In this document: piece after piece, positions 1-7,666 of the stretch
Position numbering within the stretch: the stretch's first letter is position 1
How the letters are laid out: every line of letters begins with the position of its first letter
Translations under genes and position numbers: made by a program
Origin: Nitrospinota bacterium
GTDB taxonomy: Bacteria > Nitrospinota_A > UBA7883 > JACRGQ01
Assembly: GCA_016217735.1 (NCBI GenBank)
Contig: JACRGQ010000012.1
Location: forward strand, 1-47,747
Length of the DNA: 47,747 bases
Direction of reading: 5' to 3'
Notes under the pieces: generated by a model
The model's input: only the letters and a program-made list of their open reading frames with translations
Told to the model about the DNA's origin: nothing
The model's database searches: none

Positions 1-1
1 C

Positions 2-28
2 CGCTATGCGCTTCTTGAAATCGCATGA
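2..28 (+). CDS. C-terminal tail of an upstream gene (partial)
   Basis: The window opens in a plus-strand frame that reads eight residues (RYALLEIA) and stops at TGA. It could be the last codons of a gene lying to the left. If the repeats at 90-133 are the end of an insertion element, it could be that element's transposase or helper gene. Eight residues are too few to name a family, and the frame could be chance. Confidence 0.2.
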   Translation, partial: RYALLEIA

Positions 29-89
29 GTAACACCTCCTGCCCGAACATCGTCTTTCTCATAAAACGCCTCCATGGACGTTTTATATA

Positions 90-133
90 ACCGGACAGGT
101 AATGTGCTCCTACACCGGACGGTTAATGTGCTC
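90..133. repeat. Two tandem 20-bp direct repeats, possible insertion-element end
   Basis: ACCGGACAGGTAATGTGCTC at 90-109 recurs at 114-133 with 18 of 20 bases identical. The period is 24 bp. Read on the minus strand from 139, the segment starts TGTTGCGAG and then shows the two copies. Several closely spaced repeats behind a 5'-TG end is the architecture of IS21-family termini. That assignment is an inference; the other end of any element is outside the window. Confidence 0.55.
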
Positions 134-155
134 GCAACAATTTTTCCGTCTTTCG

Positions 156-183
156 TTGACATTAAAATAAATTTTGCTACCAT
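156..183 (+). promoter_or_regulatory. Candidate sigma-70 promoter of the fis-like gene
   Basis: TTGACA at 156-161 is followed after 16 bp by TACCAT at 178-183, which matches TATAAT at four of six positions. It lies about 80 bp upstream of the Fis-like start codon in an AT-rich stretch just after the tandem repeats. No other good match was seen in the 120 bp before the gene. Confidence 0.4.
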
Positions 184-263
184 TACAGCCATACTCAGTA
201 GTGAGTTTGGGGAGTTGGAGAAACCATTTCGTAATTTTGTTTGCCGCGGGTGTTGTTTCTTTT

Positions 264-497
264 ATGACGACTACTATTGACGACGTCCTTAACCGGGCGC
301 TTAAAGAACACTTATCAAAGATGCGCTCCGTACCCAACGGGCATCTGCACGACATGATCATGGGCGCGGTTGAAAAATCGTTGCTCAAGATGGTTATCAG
401 CGAAACCGAAGGCAATCAGTCGGATGCCTCGCGCATTCTCGGCATCAACCGGAACACCCTGCGTAAAAAGATCAAGGAATACCGGCTGGAGGTATGA
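264..497 (+). CDS. Fis-family DNA-binding protein
   Basis: A 77-residue protein matching the core and C-terminal helix-turn-helix of Fis, a nucleoid-associated DNA-bending regulator. The C-terminal motif runs GNQSDASRILGINRNTLRKK, close to the [20 protein letters not shown] of E. coli Fis. The helices before it (ALKEHLSKM, VEKSLLKMVI) fit the Fis dimerisation core. The protein is shorter than E. coli Fis (98 residues) and lacks its N-terminal beta-hairpin arm, which is needed for Hin/Gin invertase activation but not for DNA binding. The frame stays open upstream to 174, but the longer version begins with an unrelated hydrophobic stretch. ATG 264 was chosen by domain length, because no clear Shine-Dalgarno precedes it. 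The dusB gene that usually sits with fis is not seen here. Confidence 0.85.
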   Translation: MTTTIDDVLNRALKEHLSKMRSVPNGHLHDMIMGAVEKSLLKMVISETEGNQSDASRILGINRNTLRKKIKEYRLEV

Positions 498-502
498 CGG
501 GC

Positions 503-589
503 ATGGAAATGACGCTCTCCATTCCCCTGTCCACGCGTGAAGACCTCGTGCGCTGCACGGTGTTGATACTTTTTTTCCTGTTGGTATAA
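503..589 (+). CDS. Possible 28-residue membrane peptide
   Basis: A short frame begins just after the Fis stop codon. GGAGG at 488-492 lies 10 bp before ATG 503. The product has a short polar N-terminus and ends in a very hydrophobic stretch (CTVLILFFLLV) before TAA. It fits exactly into the 116-bp space between the Fis-like gene and the next gene, and translational coupling to fis is possible. I recognise no family. It may be chance, because only 28 codons support it. Confidence 0.22.
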   Translation: MEMTLSIPLSTREDLVRCTVLILFFLLV

Positions 590-613
590 CCCGCCGCTTC
601 CACTGGAGGACAA

Positions 614-922
614 ATGGTTCTGCTCGAATTCAGCATGACCCCGCTCGACAAAGGCGAAAGCGTAAGCGAATACGTCGCCCGCTCGCTCGACATCATAGAC
701 AAAAGCGGCCTCCCCTACCGGCTCAATCCGATGGGGACGGTCGTCGAAGGGGAATTCGACCAGGTGATGGGAGTGGTGAGGCAGTGCTTCGAGCGGATGT
801 CGCTGGATTGCAACCGCATCTCCACCACCATCAAAATCGATTACCGCAAAGGGAAATCAGGCCGCCTTGATTCCAAAATAGAGAGCGTGAAAAAGCGTCT
901 CGGCCGCGACATCAAAAGTTGA
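614..922 (+). CDS. Thiamine-binding MTH1187/YqgV-family protein (DUF77)
   Basis: A 102-residue cytoplasmic protein of the MTH1187/YkoF-like superfamily. The visible signature is the N-terminal strand LEFSMTPLDKGESVSEYVARSLDII, here read only in part as SMTPLDKGESVSEYVA, followed by SGLPYRLNPMGTVVEG and a C-terminal amphipathic helix ending KRLGRDIK. Family members form ferredoxin-like dimers or tetramers that bind thiamine or a related ligand, and they often occur as stand-alone genes of unclear pathway. GGAGGACAA directly before ATG 614 gives a strong ribosome-binding site. It is convergent with folE, whose stop lies 27 bp away. The family call is firm, but the physiological ligand here is not shown. 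Confidence 0.85.
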   Translation: MVLLEFSMTPLDKGESVSEYVARSLDIIDKSGLPYRLNPMGTVVEGEFDQVMGVVRQCFERMSLDCNRISTTIKIDYRKGKSGRLDSKIESVKKRLGRDIKS

Positions 923-948
923 ACGCGCCGCTCACCGCGGCAACGGTC

Positions 949-1503
949 TTAGAACGGCCGCTTGAGGGCGATCAGGTTCAGGAATTCCGAGCGGGTGCGG
1001 TTATCCGACCGGAAGGTGCCAAGCATCGCCGAGGTGACGGCGTAGTTGTTTTCCTTCTGCACCCCCCGCATGCACATGCAGAGGTGCCGGGCTTCCATCA
1101 CCACGCCCACCCCCTGCGGCTTTACATGATTGCGGATGGTCTCGGCGATTTGCGTGGTGAGCCGTTCCTGTACCTGCAAACGGCGGGAAAAGGCTTCCAC
1201 CAGCCGGGGAAGTTTTGAGAGGCCGATAATTTTGCCGTTCGGAATGTAGGCGATATGCGCCTTGCCAAAGAACGGGAGCAGGTGATGTTCGCACATGCTG
1301 TAGAACTCGATGTCCTTGACCAGCACCATTTCGTTGTATGTCTCGTCGAAGAGCGCTTCATTGATAAGCGCGCCGATATCGACGCTGTAGCCGGAGGTGA
1401 GGTACTTGAATGATTTTTCCACCCGCTTGGGAGTGTCGCGCAATCCCTGGCGGTCGGGGTCTTCCCCGATGGCGCGCAGGATTTCTCTAACGGCGTTTTC
1501 CAT
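949..1503 (-). CDS. folE: GTP cyclohydrolase I
   Basis: A 184-residue enzyme that opens the GTP ring and forms 7,8-dihydroneopterin triphosphate, the first step of folate (and often queuosine) synthesis. The zinc ligands are visible: Cys71 and His74 in CEHHLLPF, and Cys142 in RHLCMCMRG. The substrate-binding [20 protein letters not shown] and catalytic [15 protein letters not shown] stretches are intact. The length is normal for the short bacterial form and the start is ATG at 1503. It is the last gene of the long minus-strand block, 52 bp after the IHF-like gene. That gap is large enough for its own promoter, but none is obvious. Confidence 0.97.
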   Translation of the reverse strand: MENAVREILRAIGEDPDRQGLRDTPKRVEKSFKYLTSGYSVDIGALINEALFDETYNEMVLVKDIEFYSMCEHHLLPFFGKAHIAYIPNGKIIGLSKLPRLVEAFSRRLQVQERLTTQIAETIRNHVKPQGVGVVMEARHLCMCMRGVQKENNYAVTSAMLGTFRSDNRTRSEFLNLIALKRPF

Positions 1504-1555
1504 GACGGTATTCCTCAGTGGTAAATTGCTCGCGGGGGGACGCCGGGCCGGAGAA

Positions 1556-1831
1556 TCAGGTGTTTACCGCGGCCTTGAAATACTTGCCGGCTTTAAAGCG
1601 CACAACCTTGCGGGCGGTAATGCTCGCCTCTTCCCCGGTTTTGGGATTGCGGCCGATCCGTTCCCGTTTTTGGCGTACCTGAAAGGAACCGAACCGCCGC
1701 AGGATGACACTGTCGCCGCTCCCGAGGGTTTCCTTAACAAGCGAAATGATTGTCTCGACGGCGAGCTCGGCTTCCGGCTTTTGGAGTCCCGCCTGTTCCG
1801 AGATTTTGTTGACGATATCGATCTTTGTCAT
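1556..1831 (-). CDS. ihfA: Integration host factor/HU-family DNA-binding protein, IHF-alpha-like
   Basis: A 91-residue DNA-bending protein. It has the N-terminal helix pair ([16 protein letters not shown]), the [20 protein letters not shown] strand region and the diagnostic beta-arm [17 protein letters not shown] with the DNA-intercalating proline. The RRFGSF and [12 protein letters not shown] forms are closer to IHF-alpha than to HU. AAGGAG lies a few bases before ATG 1831. It follows dxr after 64 bp of AT-rich sequence that could hold its own promoter. The product would bend DNA at sigma-54 promoters, which fits the candidate sigma-54 promoter near 23.87 kb; that link is inference. HU cannot be fully excluded. 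Confidence 0.88.
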   Translation of the reverse strand: MTKIDIVNKISEQAGLQKPEAELAVETIISLVKETLGSGDSVILRRFGSFQVRQKRERIGRNPKTGEEASITARKVVRFKAGKYFKAAVNT

Positions 1832-1895
1832 GCCATCTCCTTAATATAGAAACGATTACCGAAATATATAGCACACTTCACGGCGGCGTACAAAT

Positions 1896-3062
1896 TCAAT
1901 TCCGCCGCCGTCCGTGGCAGAGCGCACGGGCCGTAACGCGCGCCGCGGCATCCGCTTCCATCACCGTGCCCAAGCTTGGCGTACGCATGTCCGGCGTTCT
2001 GTCCATTGTTTTTTCGATGATGCGTGGAATGTCGACATAGCGGATTTTTCCATCCAAAAATTCCTCCACCGCCACTTCGTTCGCGGCGTTCAGCGCGGCG
2101 GGAATCACGCCTCCCCGGCGGACCGCATCGTAGGCAAGCCGCAGGCAAGAAAACCGCTTGGTGTCGGGCGGGAAAAATTCGAGCGGCCCCGCTTCGGCAA
2201 GGGACAATGACGCCAGTTTGGGGGCGGGCCAGCGATCCGGATAGGAAAGCGCGTAAGCTATTGGCACACGCATGTCGGGGAGGCCGAACTGCGCCATGAC
2301 GGAGGTATCCATAAATTCGACCATCGAGTGAACGATGCTCTGCGGATGAATAACCACCTCTATCCGTTCCGCCGGAATATCGTACAACCAGCGGGCTTCG
2401 ATTACCTCGAGGCCCTTGTTCATCATGGTGGAACTGTCGATGGTGATTTTACGCCCCATTTTCCAACGCGGGTGCTTCAGCGCCTGGGCCACGGTCACTT
2501 TTTTCAGTTCCGCCGCGGTCTTGCGCAGAAACGGCCCGCCGGACGCGGTGAGTATCAGTTTTTTTACCCGCTCGCGCGGCTCGCCGTTGAGGCACTGCCA
2601 GATGGCCGAGTGTTCGCTGTCGATGGGAAGTATTTGGGCGCCATGTTTGCGTGCGGCGGTCATCATGATCTTGCCCGCCATCACCAGCGGTTCCTTGTTG
2701 GCAAGCGCCACCCGTATCCCCTGCTTTATGGCGGCCAAGGCGGGAATAAGCCCCGCCGCGCCGACGATGGCCGATACCACCACATCCGGCTTGAGCGCTC
2801 CCACCAGTTCCGCGGCGCTGTGCGGGCCGGCAAATAACCGGGTGGCGGGAGGCACCGCCGCTTTCAGCTCCTTCCACGCCACTTCATGGGCGATGGCCGC
2901 TTTTTTCGGCTTGAATTCCCTGATCTGGGCGGCAAGCTCCCGCACATTGCTCTGCGCGGAAAGCCCCGCCACCTCAAACCTTCCCGGGTTGGCGCGCACC
3001 ACGTCGAGACAACTCTTGCCAATGGAGCCGGTGGAGCCGAGGATGAGTATCCTTCGTTTCAC
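1896..3062 (-). CDS. dxr: 1-deoxy-D-xylulose 5-phosphate reductoisomerase
   Basis: A 388-residue enzyme converting DXP to 2-C-methyl-D-erythritol 4-phosphate with NADPH, the first committed step of the MEP isoprenoid pathway. Visible motifs are the nucleotide-binding GSTGSIGKSCLDV at the N-terminus, the metal and substrate site DSEHSAIWQCL, ASGGPF, ITIDSSTMMNKGLEVIEA, HPQSIVHSMVE and NAANEVAV. The length is typical. The start is GTG at 3062 and overlaps the cdsA stop (GTGA), so the two are translationally coupled. Grouping with uppS and cdsA links isoprenoid supply to cell-wall carrier and phospholipid synthesis. The rseP gene that often follows dxr is absent. Confidence 0.97.
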   Translation of the reverse strand: MKRRILILGSTGSIGKSCLDVVRANPGRFEVAGLSAQSNVRELAAQIREFKPKKAAIAHEVAWKELKAAVPPATRLFAGPHSAAELVGALKPDVVVSAIVGAAGLIPALAAIKQGIRVALANKEPLVMAGKIMMTAARKHGAQILPIDSEHSAIWQCLNGEPRERVKKLILTASGGPFLRKTAAELKKVTVAQALKHPRWKMGRKITIDSSTMMNKGLEVIEARWLYDIPAERIEVVIHPQSIVHSMVEFMDTSVMAQFGLPDMRVPIAYALSYPDRWPAPKLASLSLAEAGPLEFFPPDTKRFSCLRLAYDAVRRGGVIPAALNAANEVAVEEFLDGKIRYVDIPRIIEKTMDRTPDMRTPSLGTVMEADAAARVTARALCHGRRRN

Positions 3063-3847
3063 GATATGTAACCGGCCAGCGCCAAAAATATGTAGTAGGC
3101 TGGCGCGGTAAGCATCAAGGCGTCGGCGCGATCCAGCAGGCCGCCGTGTCCCGGCAGGATGCTTCCGGAGTCCTTAACGCCAAAATGCCGCTTAATTTGC
3201 GATTCGGCCAAATCCCCAACCGGACCGATAATGCCGCCGATGAGTCCCGCCCCCGCAATGAGGACGACGTTCGCCTGCGAAAAAAAGATGAGCGCAAACA
3301 GGCCGGCAAAGATAACCGCGGAAACAATTCCCCCAACAACCCCCTCCACGGTTTTGCCGGGAGAGATGGCGGGGGCCAACTTGGTCTTGCCCATGGACCG
3401 CCCCACATAATAGGCGCCAATATCGGCGCCCCATGTTGCAAAGCAGATCAGAAGGAATTGCATCGGGCCGTTTTCCTCCATCCGGATCAAAACGGGGGCG
3501 CTGAAAGCGACTCCTATGTAGATGACGCCGAATATCGTGTAAACGGCCGGATTGATATCGTTCGCGGCATCTTCCAGCGCCGTGAAAAGAAACGCCACCA
3601 GAATAAGGGCCAGAGCCATGTAGGCCACATAATGCGAACTGATAAACGCCAGCGGTATCACAAGCGACGCGACAAGGCCGCGTATCCGATGGATGGCGAT
3701 CCCTTTTTGTAATGCCATTCGCGCATATTCAAGGAAACAGATGGCGGCGGCGAGTTCAATCATGGCGGTGAAAATGTTCGCTGGCGCGGAAATGGTCACA
3801 TATATGAACAGCGGGGCAAGAATCGCCGCGGTGATAATCCGTGTCAT
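3059..3847 (-). CDS. cdsA: Phosphatidate cytidylyltransferase (CDP-diglyceride synthase)
   Basis: A 262-residue polytopic inner-membrane enzyme making CDP-diacylglycerol from phosphatidic acid and CTP. The C-terminal family signature is clear: GDLAESQIKRHFGVKDSGS, then LPGHGGLLDRADALM. It is preceded by a KTVEGVVGG stretch and seven or more hydrophobic segments. The start is ATG at 3847. It lies 21 bp after uppS and overlaps dxr by 4 bp, in the usual frr-uppS-cdsA-dxr order. No irregularity was noticed. Confidence 0.96.
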   Translation of the reverse strand: MTRIITAAILAPLFIYVTISAPANIFTAMIELAAAICFLEYARMALQKGIAIHRIRGLVASLVIPLAFISSHYVAYMALALILVAFLFTALEDAANDINPAVYTIFGVIYIGVAFSAPVLIRMEENGPMQFLLICFATWGADIGAYYVGRSMGKTKLAPAISPGKTVEGVVGGIVSAVIFAGLFALIFFSQANVVLIAGAGLIGGIIGPVGDLAESQIKRHFGVKDSGSILPGHGGLLDRADALMLTAPAYYIFLALAGYIS

Positions 3848-3868
3848 CTCATCCCCTCTCCGCCGCCG

Positions 3869-4648
3869 TCAGGCCGTGGATCCGCCCGCAAGCGGACCCA
3901 ACTGATCGCCGGAGAGGCCAAAACGCCGTTCTCTCTTTTGGAACTCCCGTACCGCTTGCAGAAAATCGGTTCCCTGGAAATCGGGCCAGAGTATATCCGT
4001 GAACCAAAGCTCTGCGTAGGCGATCTGCCACAGCAGGAAGTTGCTGATCCGCTGTTCACCGCTGGTGCGTATCAGAAGATCAACTTCCGGAAGCCCGGCG
4101 GTATCCAGATGGCTGCCAATAGTCTCCTGCCCGATAGCCTCGGGATCGAGTCCGCCGCTTTTCACTTCGCGCGCGATTGCTTTTACCGCGTCCTCCAACT
4201 CCGCCCTTCCGCCGTAGCTGAGCGCCAGGGTAAGCACGGTGCCGGTGTTGTTTTTGGTCGACTCCTTGACCTGGTTTATGCAATCGATGGCGGCGGCGGG
4301 AAGTTCGGCGATCCGGCCAATGGTGTTGAACCGGATGTTGTTTTGCACCATCCGCATCATCTCTTTCATGAGGTATTCCTTCAGAATGTCCATCAACGCC
4401 GCCACTTCCGTGGGGGGACGTTTCCAGTTTTCGGTGCTGAAGGAATAAAGCGTAAGCGCCGGAAGCTTGATTTCCGAAGCGAGGGAAAGGATGCGGTCGA
4501 CGGTTGCGACGCCGGCGCGGTGGCCGAAAATGCGCGGCATCATCCGCCGCTTGGCCCAACGGCCGTTGCCGTCCATAACGATGGCGACATGGCGCGGCAA
4601 GCGGGCGCTGTCAATCGAATCCCAGAGCGCGGCTTCCGCCGGGGTCAC
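3869..4648 (-). CDS. uppS: Isoprenyl transferase (undecaprenyl diphosphate synthase)
   Basis: A 259-residue cis-prenyltransferase that extends farnesyl diphosphate with isopentenyl diphosphate to the C55 lipid carrier for peptidoglycan and O-antigen. Conserved segments seen are HVAIVMDGNGRWAKRR with the catalytic Asp, GHRAGVATVDRI, LYSFSTENWKRP and the C-terminal RTSGEQRISNFLLWQIAYAE followed by FTDILWPDF. The start is GTG at 4648, six bases after the frr stop begins, with GGAG about nine bases upstream inside the end of frr. The product uses precursors made through dxr, its operon neighbour. Confidence 0.96.
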   Translation of the reverse strand: MTPAEAALWDSIDSARLPRHVAIVMDGNGRWAKRRMMPRIFGHRAGVATVDRILSLASEIKLPALTLYSFSTENWKRPPTEVAALMDILKEYLMKEMMRMVQNNIRFNTIGRIAELPAAAIDCINQVKESTKNNTGTVLTLALSYGGRAELEDAVKAIAREVKSGGLDPEAIGQETIGSHLDTAGLPEVDLLIRTSGEQRISNFLLWQIAYAELWFTDILWPDFQGTDFLQAVREFQKRERRFGLSGDQLGPLAGGSTA

Positions 4649-4651
4649 CGG

Positions 4652-5209
4652 TCAATTCTCCATTATTTCTTTTTCTTTATTATGCACAATGGAGTCGACC
4701 TTCGCCACATATTCGTCGGTTATCTTCTGGATGCGCCCCTCGATTTTCTTCTCTTCGTCCTCGGAGAGCTCTTTGTTCTTCAGCTTGGCTTTGACCTTGT
4801 CCATCGCGTCGCGGCGGATGTTGCGGATGGCCACCTTATTTTCCTCGCCGATCTTTTTGATCATCTTGGCCATTTCCCTGCGGCGCTCTTCGGTGAGCGG
4901 CGGCATGTTGAGGCGAATCACTTTGCCGTCGTTCTGCGGCGTAATGCCGATGTCGGACGTTTTAATGGCCTTTTCAATTGCGGGCATCGCGGAAACGTCC
5001 CACGGCTGGACGACGATAACGCGCGGTTCGGGTGTGCTGACGGTTGCCATCTGCTTGATCGGTGTCTGGGTGCCGTAGTAATCCACATAAATGGTGTCCA
5101 GGAGACCGGCGGATGCCCGCCCGGTGCGGATGCCCGCCATTTCCTTCTGCAGCAGCGAAATGGTGGTTTCCATCTTCTGCTTGCCTTCCTGTTCGATAGT
5201 GGCTCCCAT
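4652..5209 (-). CDS. frr: Ribosome recycling factor
   Basis: A 185-residue factor that, with EF-G, splits the post-termination ribosome. The sequence follows the family from end to end: the IRTGRASAGLLD helix, YYGTQTPIKQMATVSTPEPR, QPWDVSAMPAIEKAI, and NDGKVIRLNMPPLTEERR, then a long charged helix. ATG 5209 was chosen because GGGGG lies eight bases upstream. A TTG at 5215 is also in frame but sits too close to that site. It begins three bases after the pyrH stop codon. Confidence 0.96.
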   Translation of the reverse strand: MGATIEQEGKQKMETTISLLQKEMAGIRTGRASAGLLDTIYVDYYGTQTPIKQMATVSTPEPRVIVVQPWDVSAMPAIEKAIKTSDIGITPQNDGKVIRLNMPPLTEERRREMAKMIKKIGEENKVAIRNIRRDAMDKVKAKLKNKELSEDEEKKIEGRIQKITDEYVAKVDSIVHNKEKEIMEN

Positions 5210-5211
5210 AA

Positions 5212-5931
5212 TCAATTCCCCCTTACAATCGTGCCAATCGGTTCGCCGCAGAGCACCCTCTTGATATTGCCTTTTTCAAACAGGTTAAAAACGATAATCG
5301 GCAAATGGTTGTCCATGCAGAGGGATATCGCCGCGGCATCCATCACGTTAATGCCATTTTTCAGCACATCAATGAACTTGAGCTCGGTATACTTGCGGGC
5401 CGTTTTGTCCTTCATCGGATCGGCGGTGTACACGCCGTCCACTTTGGTGGCCTTCAAAATCACTTCGGCGCCAATCTCCATCGCGCGCAGCGATGCGGTG
5501 GTATCGGTGGTGAAATACGGATTGCCGGTGCCGCCCGAAAAAATCAGCACCCGCTTTTTCTCCAGGTGCCGCACCGCGCGGCGGCGGACAAACGGCTCCG
5601 CCACCTGCGACATGGTGATAGACGTCTGCATTCGGGTTTCCGCACCCATCTGTTCGAGGGCGCTTTGCAGCGCCAACCCATTGATGACGGTGGCGAGCAT
5701 CCCCATATAGTCGGCGGTGGTCCGGTCAATCCCAGCCGCCGACGCAAGGGACCCGCGCAGGATGTTGCCGCCGCCGATAACGACGGCCACTTCCGCCCCC
5801 ATATCCTGAACTTCTTTTATCTCCTTGGCGATTTCCCGCACAGCGTCGTACAGAACCCCCTCTTTCTGGGCTCCGGCCATTGATTCGCCGGTCAGCTTGA
5901 GCAGTATTCTTTTATATTTCAGCTGGCCCAT
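5212..5931 (-). CDS. pyrH: UMP kinase
   Basis: A 239-residue hexameric kinase phosphorylating UMP to UDP in pyrimidine synthesis. Visible are the N-terminal [13 protein letters not shown], the nucleotide loop [11 protein letters not shown], the UMP-site region [20 protein letters not shown] and [20 protein letters not shown], and [15 protein letters not shown] 5931 was chosen because the protein then starts at the normal [10 protein letters not shown]. An open frame continues to 6036 but would overlap tsf with unrelated residues. The gene starts eight bases after the end of tsf, and its stop abuts frr. Confidence 0.96.
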   Translation of the reverse strand: MGQLKYKRILLKLTGESMAGAQKEGVLYDAVREIAKEIKEVQDMGAEVAVVIGGGNILRGSLASAAGIDRTTADYMGMLATVINGLALQSALEQMGAETRMQTSITMSQVAEPFVRRRAVRHLEKKRVLIFSGGTGNPYFTTDTTASLRAMEIGAEVILKATKVDGVYTADPMKDKTARKYTELKFIDVLKNGINVMDAAAISLCMDNHLPIIVFNLFEKGNIKRVLCGEPIGTIVRGN

Positions 5932-5938
5932 GGGCAGC

Positions 5939-6535
5939 TCAAGCTTCCCCGAGCTGGTAGCGGACAAAACGGCGGACGACGATATTCTCACCGATCTCGC
6001 TGATCTTCGCCTTGACGAGCTCCTCGATGGTAACATCGGGATTTTTTATGAACTTCTGCTTCACAAGGCACTTTTCCTCGTAAAATTTGGAAAGGCGCCC
6101 TTCCACTATTTTGGCGACCACCGCTTCCGGTTTGCCGGATTCTTTCGCCTGATCGGCAAGTATCGCCCGCTCCCTGTCAACCACGGCCGCCGGTACGTCC
6201 TCCGGGTTTACATAAGCGGGGCTCACCGCGGCGATGTGCATGGCGATGTCTTTCACCATATCCTGAAACTTGTCGTTGCGGGCCACAAAGTCGGTTTCGC
6301 AGTTCACTTCCACCATGACGCCTATTTTGCCGCCGCCGTGGATGTAGGAAAAAACCGTCCCTTCCGAAGTGGCGCGGCCGGCCTTTTTGGCGGCCTTCGA
6401 AAGCCCTTTCTTGCGCAGGTAATCTATCGCCGCTTCCATATCGCCCTTGGTCTCGTTCAGCGCCTCTTTGCAATCCATGATCCCGGCGCCGGATCGTTCA
6501 CGCAGGTCTTTTACCAAATCAGCGGTAACAGCCAT
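5939..6535 (-). CDS. tsf: Elongation factor Ts, short form
   Basis: A 198-residue guanine-nucleotide exchange factor for EF-Tu. The N-terminal UBA-like domain reads [19 protein letters not shown] and is followed by the core with [23 protein letters not shown], here cited in part as [16 protein letters not shown]. The catalytic TDFV is present. It is about 85 residues shorter than E. coli EF-Ts (283) and matches the single-core form known from Thermus, which works as a dimer. It follows rpsB by two bases. Confidence 0.96.
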   Translation of the reverse strand: MAVTADLVKDLRERSGAGIMDCKEALNETKGDMEAAIDYLRKKGLSKAAKKAGRATSEGTVFSYIHGGGKIGVMVEVNCETDFVARNDKFQDMVKDIAMHIAAVSPAYVNPEDVPAAVVDRERAILADQAKESGKPEAVVAKIVEGRLSKFYEEKCLVKQKFIKNPDVTIEELVKAKISEIGENIVVRRFVRYQLGEA

Positions 6536-6537
6536 TG

Positions 6538-7341
6538 TTATTTCTCCCCGCCCTTGTCGGCGGCGGCCTTGACGGTACGGGCCGCTTCCCGCGCGGTCTT
6601 CGCCGCTTCGGCTTTAGCCGCCGTTTCCTCCTCGGCCTTCTGGCGGTTGCGCTTGGCCACTTCCGCGCCTTCGATTACGGCATTGGCGATTGTGGAGACC
6701 ACCAGGCGGATCGAGCGGATGGCATCGTCGTTGGCGGGGATGATGTGGTCGATTCCCACGGGGTCGCAATTGGTGTCGACCATCGAGATAATCTTTATGC
6801 CAAGCCGCTTGGATTCATGCAGGGCGATGGCTTCTTTCTTCGGGTCGATGATGAATACCACGCCCGGCAGTTTGGTCATGTTCTTGATGCCGGAGAGGTT
6901 TTTCTGGAGTTTCTTCATTTCGCGGTCAAGGCTCTGCACTTCGCGCTTGGGCAGCACTTCGAACAGCCCCCCTTCCGACATCCGCTCCAGTTCCAGCAAA
7001 CGGTCGATGGATTTGCGGACGGTTTCAAAGTTCGTCAGCATGCCGCCAAGCCAGCGGTTGGTGACGTGGAATGCGCCGCAGCGGACGGCTTCTTCTTCCA
7101 CGAGGAGCTGCGCCTGTTTCTTGGTGCCGATGAAAAGAAAGCTTTTCCCCTCGGCGGAGGCATCGTAGGCCGCCTTGATCGATTCCTGGAAAAGCTTCAG
7201 CGACTTCTGGAGGTCGATGATGTAGATACCGTTGCGGGCGCCGAAGATATACGGTTTCATCTTCGGGTTCCAGCGCTTGGTTTGATGCCCGAAATGCGAT
7301 CCCGCTTCGAGCATCTGTTTCATGGTGACAGTTACGTTCAT
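6538..7341 (-). CDS. rpsB: 30S ribosomal protein S2
   Basis: A 267-residue ribosomal protein. Recognisable stretches are [64 protein letters not shown] and the C-terminal [19 protein letters not shown]. The last 35 residues are an Ala/Lys/Glu-rich tail, longer than in E. coli S2 (241 residues). The start is ATG at 7341. It is the first gene of the minus-strand block. A 27-bp perfect hairpin lies about 105 bp upstream (7446-7472). Confidence 0.97.
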   Translation of the reverse strand: MNVTVTMKQMLEAGSHFGHQTKRWNPKMKPYIFGARNGIYIIDLQKSLKLFQESIKAAYDASAEGKSFLFIGTKKQAQLLVEEEAVRCGAFHVTNRWLGGMLTNFETVRKSIDRLLELERMSEGGLFEVLPKREVQSLDREMKKLQKNLSGIKNMTKLPGVVFIIDPKKEAIALHESKRLGIKIISMVDTNCDPVGIDHIIPANDDAIRSIRLVVSTIANAVIEGAEVAKRNRQKAEEETAAKAEAAKTAREAARTVKAAADKGGEK

Positions 7342-7445
7342 AAAAAAATCTCCTTATAGGGTTGTTCAACCGCCCGGGTTTGAAGGTATCAGCGGCCATG
7401 CCGCACCCTATTGCCTTCGTAACCGTTGCCGGACGTGATATTACT

Positions 7446-7472
7446 CATTCCCCGCGCAATGCGCGGTGAATG
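7446..7472 (-). promoter_or_regulatory. Strong hairpin in the rpsB leader
   Basis: CATTC-C-CCGCGC-AAT-GCGCGG-T-GAATG forms an 11-bp stem with one internal mismatch and a three-base loop. It lies about 105 bp upstream of the rpsB start on the transcribed strand. Many bacteria autoregulate rpsB-tsf through S2 binding to the leader, so a leader structure here could serve that role. There is no T-run after it to make a terminator. Confidence 0.4.
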
Positions 7473-7610
7473 AAACTAGCCGCTTATTGTATCAAAAAAT
7501 CCGGAAAATAAACCCCTATTTTTGCTTTATTTTTCCCTCCTCCAAGCGGAATTGTTTAGATGGCCGTTTTGCCATTCGCCGCAGCCGCTCCCCGGATCCG
7601 CATTCGGGCG

Positions 7611-7640
7611 TTGACAGCGTACAACCCCATCCCTTAGCAT
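7611..7640 (+). promoter_or_regulatory. Candidate sigma-70 promoter of tolQ
   Basis: TTGACA at 7611-7616 is a perfect -35 match. TAGCAT at 7635-7640 matches the -10 box at four of six positions, with an 18-bp spacer. Transcription would begin roughly 20 bp before the tolQ ribosome-binding site AGGAG at 7657-7661. Confidence 0.5.
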
Positions 7641-7666
7641 CGTTGAAACCATATTTAGGAGAACGC

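Larger units (their letters stand above)
7342..7666. other. Divergent intergenic region between rpsB and tolQ
   Basis: These 325 bp separate the start of the rpsB block from tolQ. They hold the hairpin at 7446-7472, on the rpsB side, and a candidate tolQ promoter at 7611-7640. A plus-strand frame stays open through part of it but has no codon pattern or start signal of its own. No RNA gene was recognised. Confidence 0.6.

Noticed and set aside
3938-5710. 590-codon open frame on the plus strand
   Set aside because: It lies antisense to uppS, frr and pyrH, all of which have clear family motifs. GC-rich codons on the other strand keep the frame open. It has no signals or recognisable domain.
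5825-7168. 447-codon plus-strand frame
   Set aside because: It is antisense to tsf, pyrH and rpsB. The translation is low complexity in places and matches no family.
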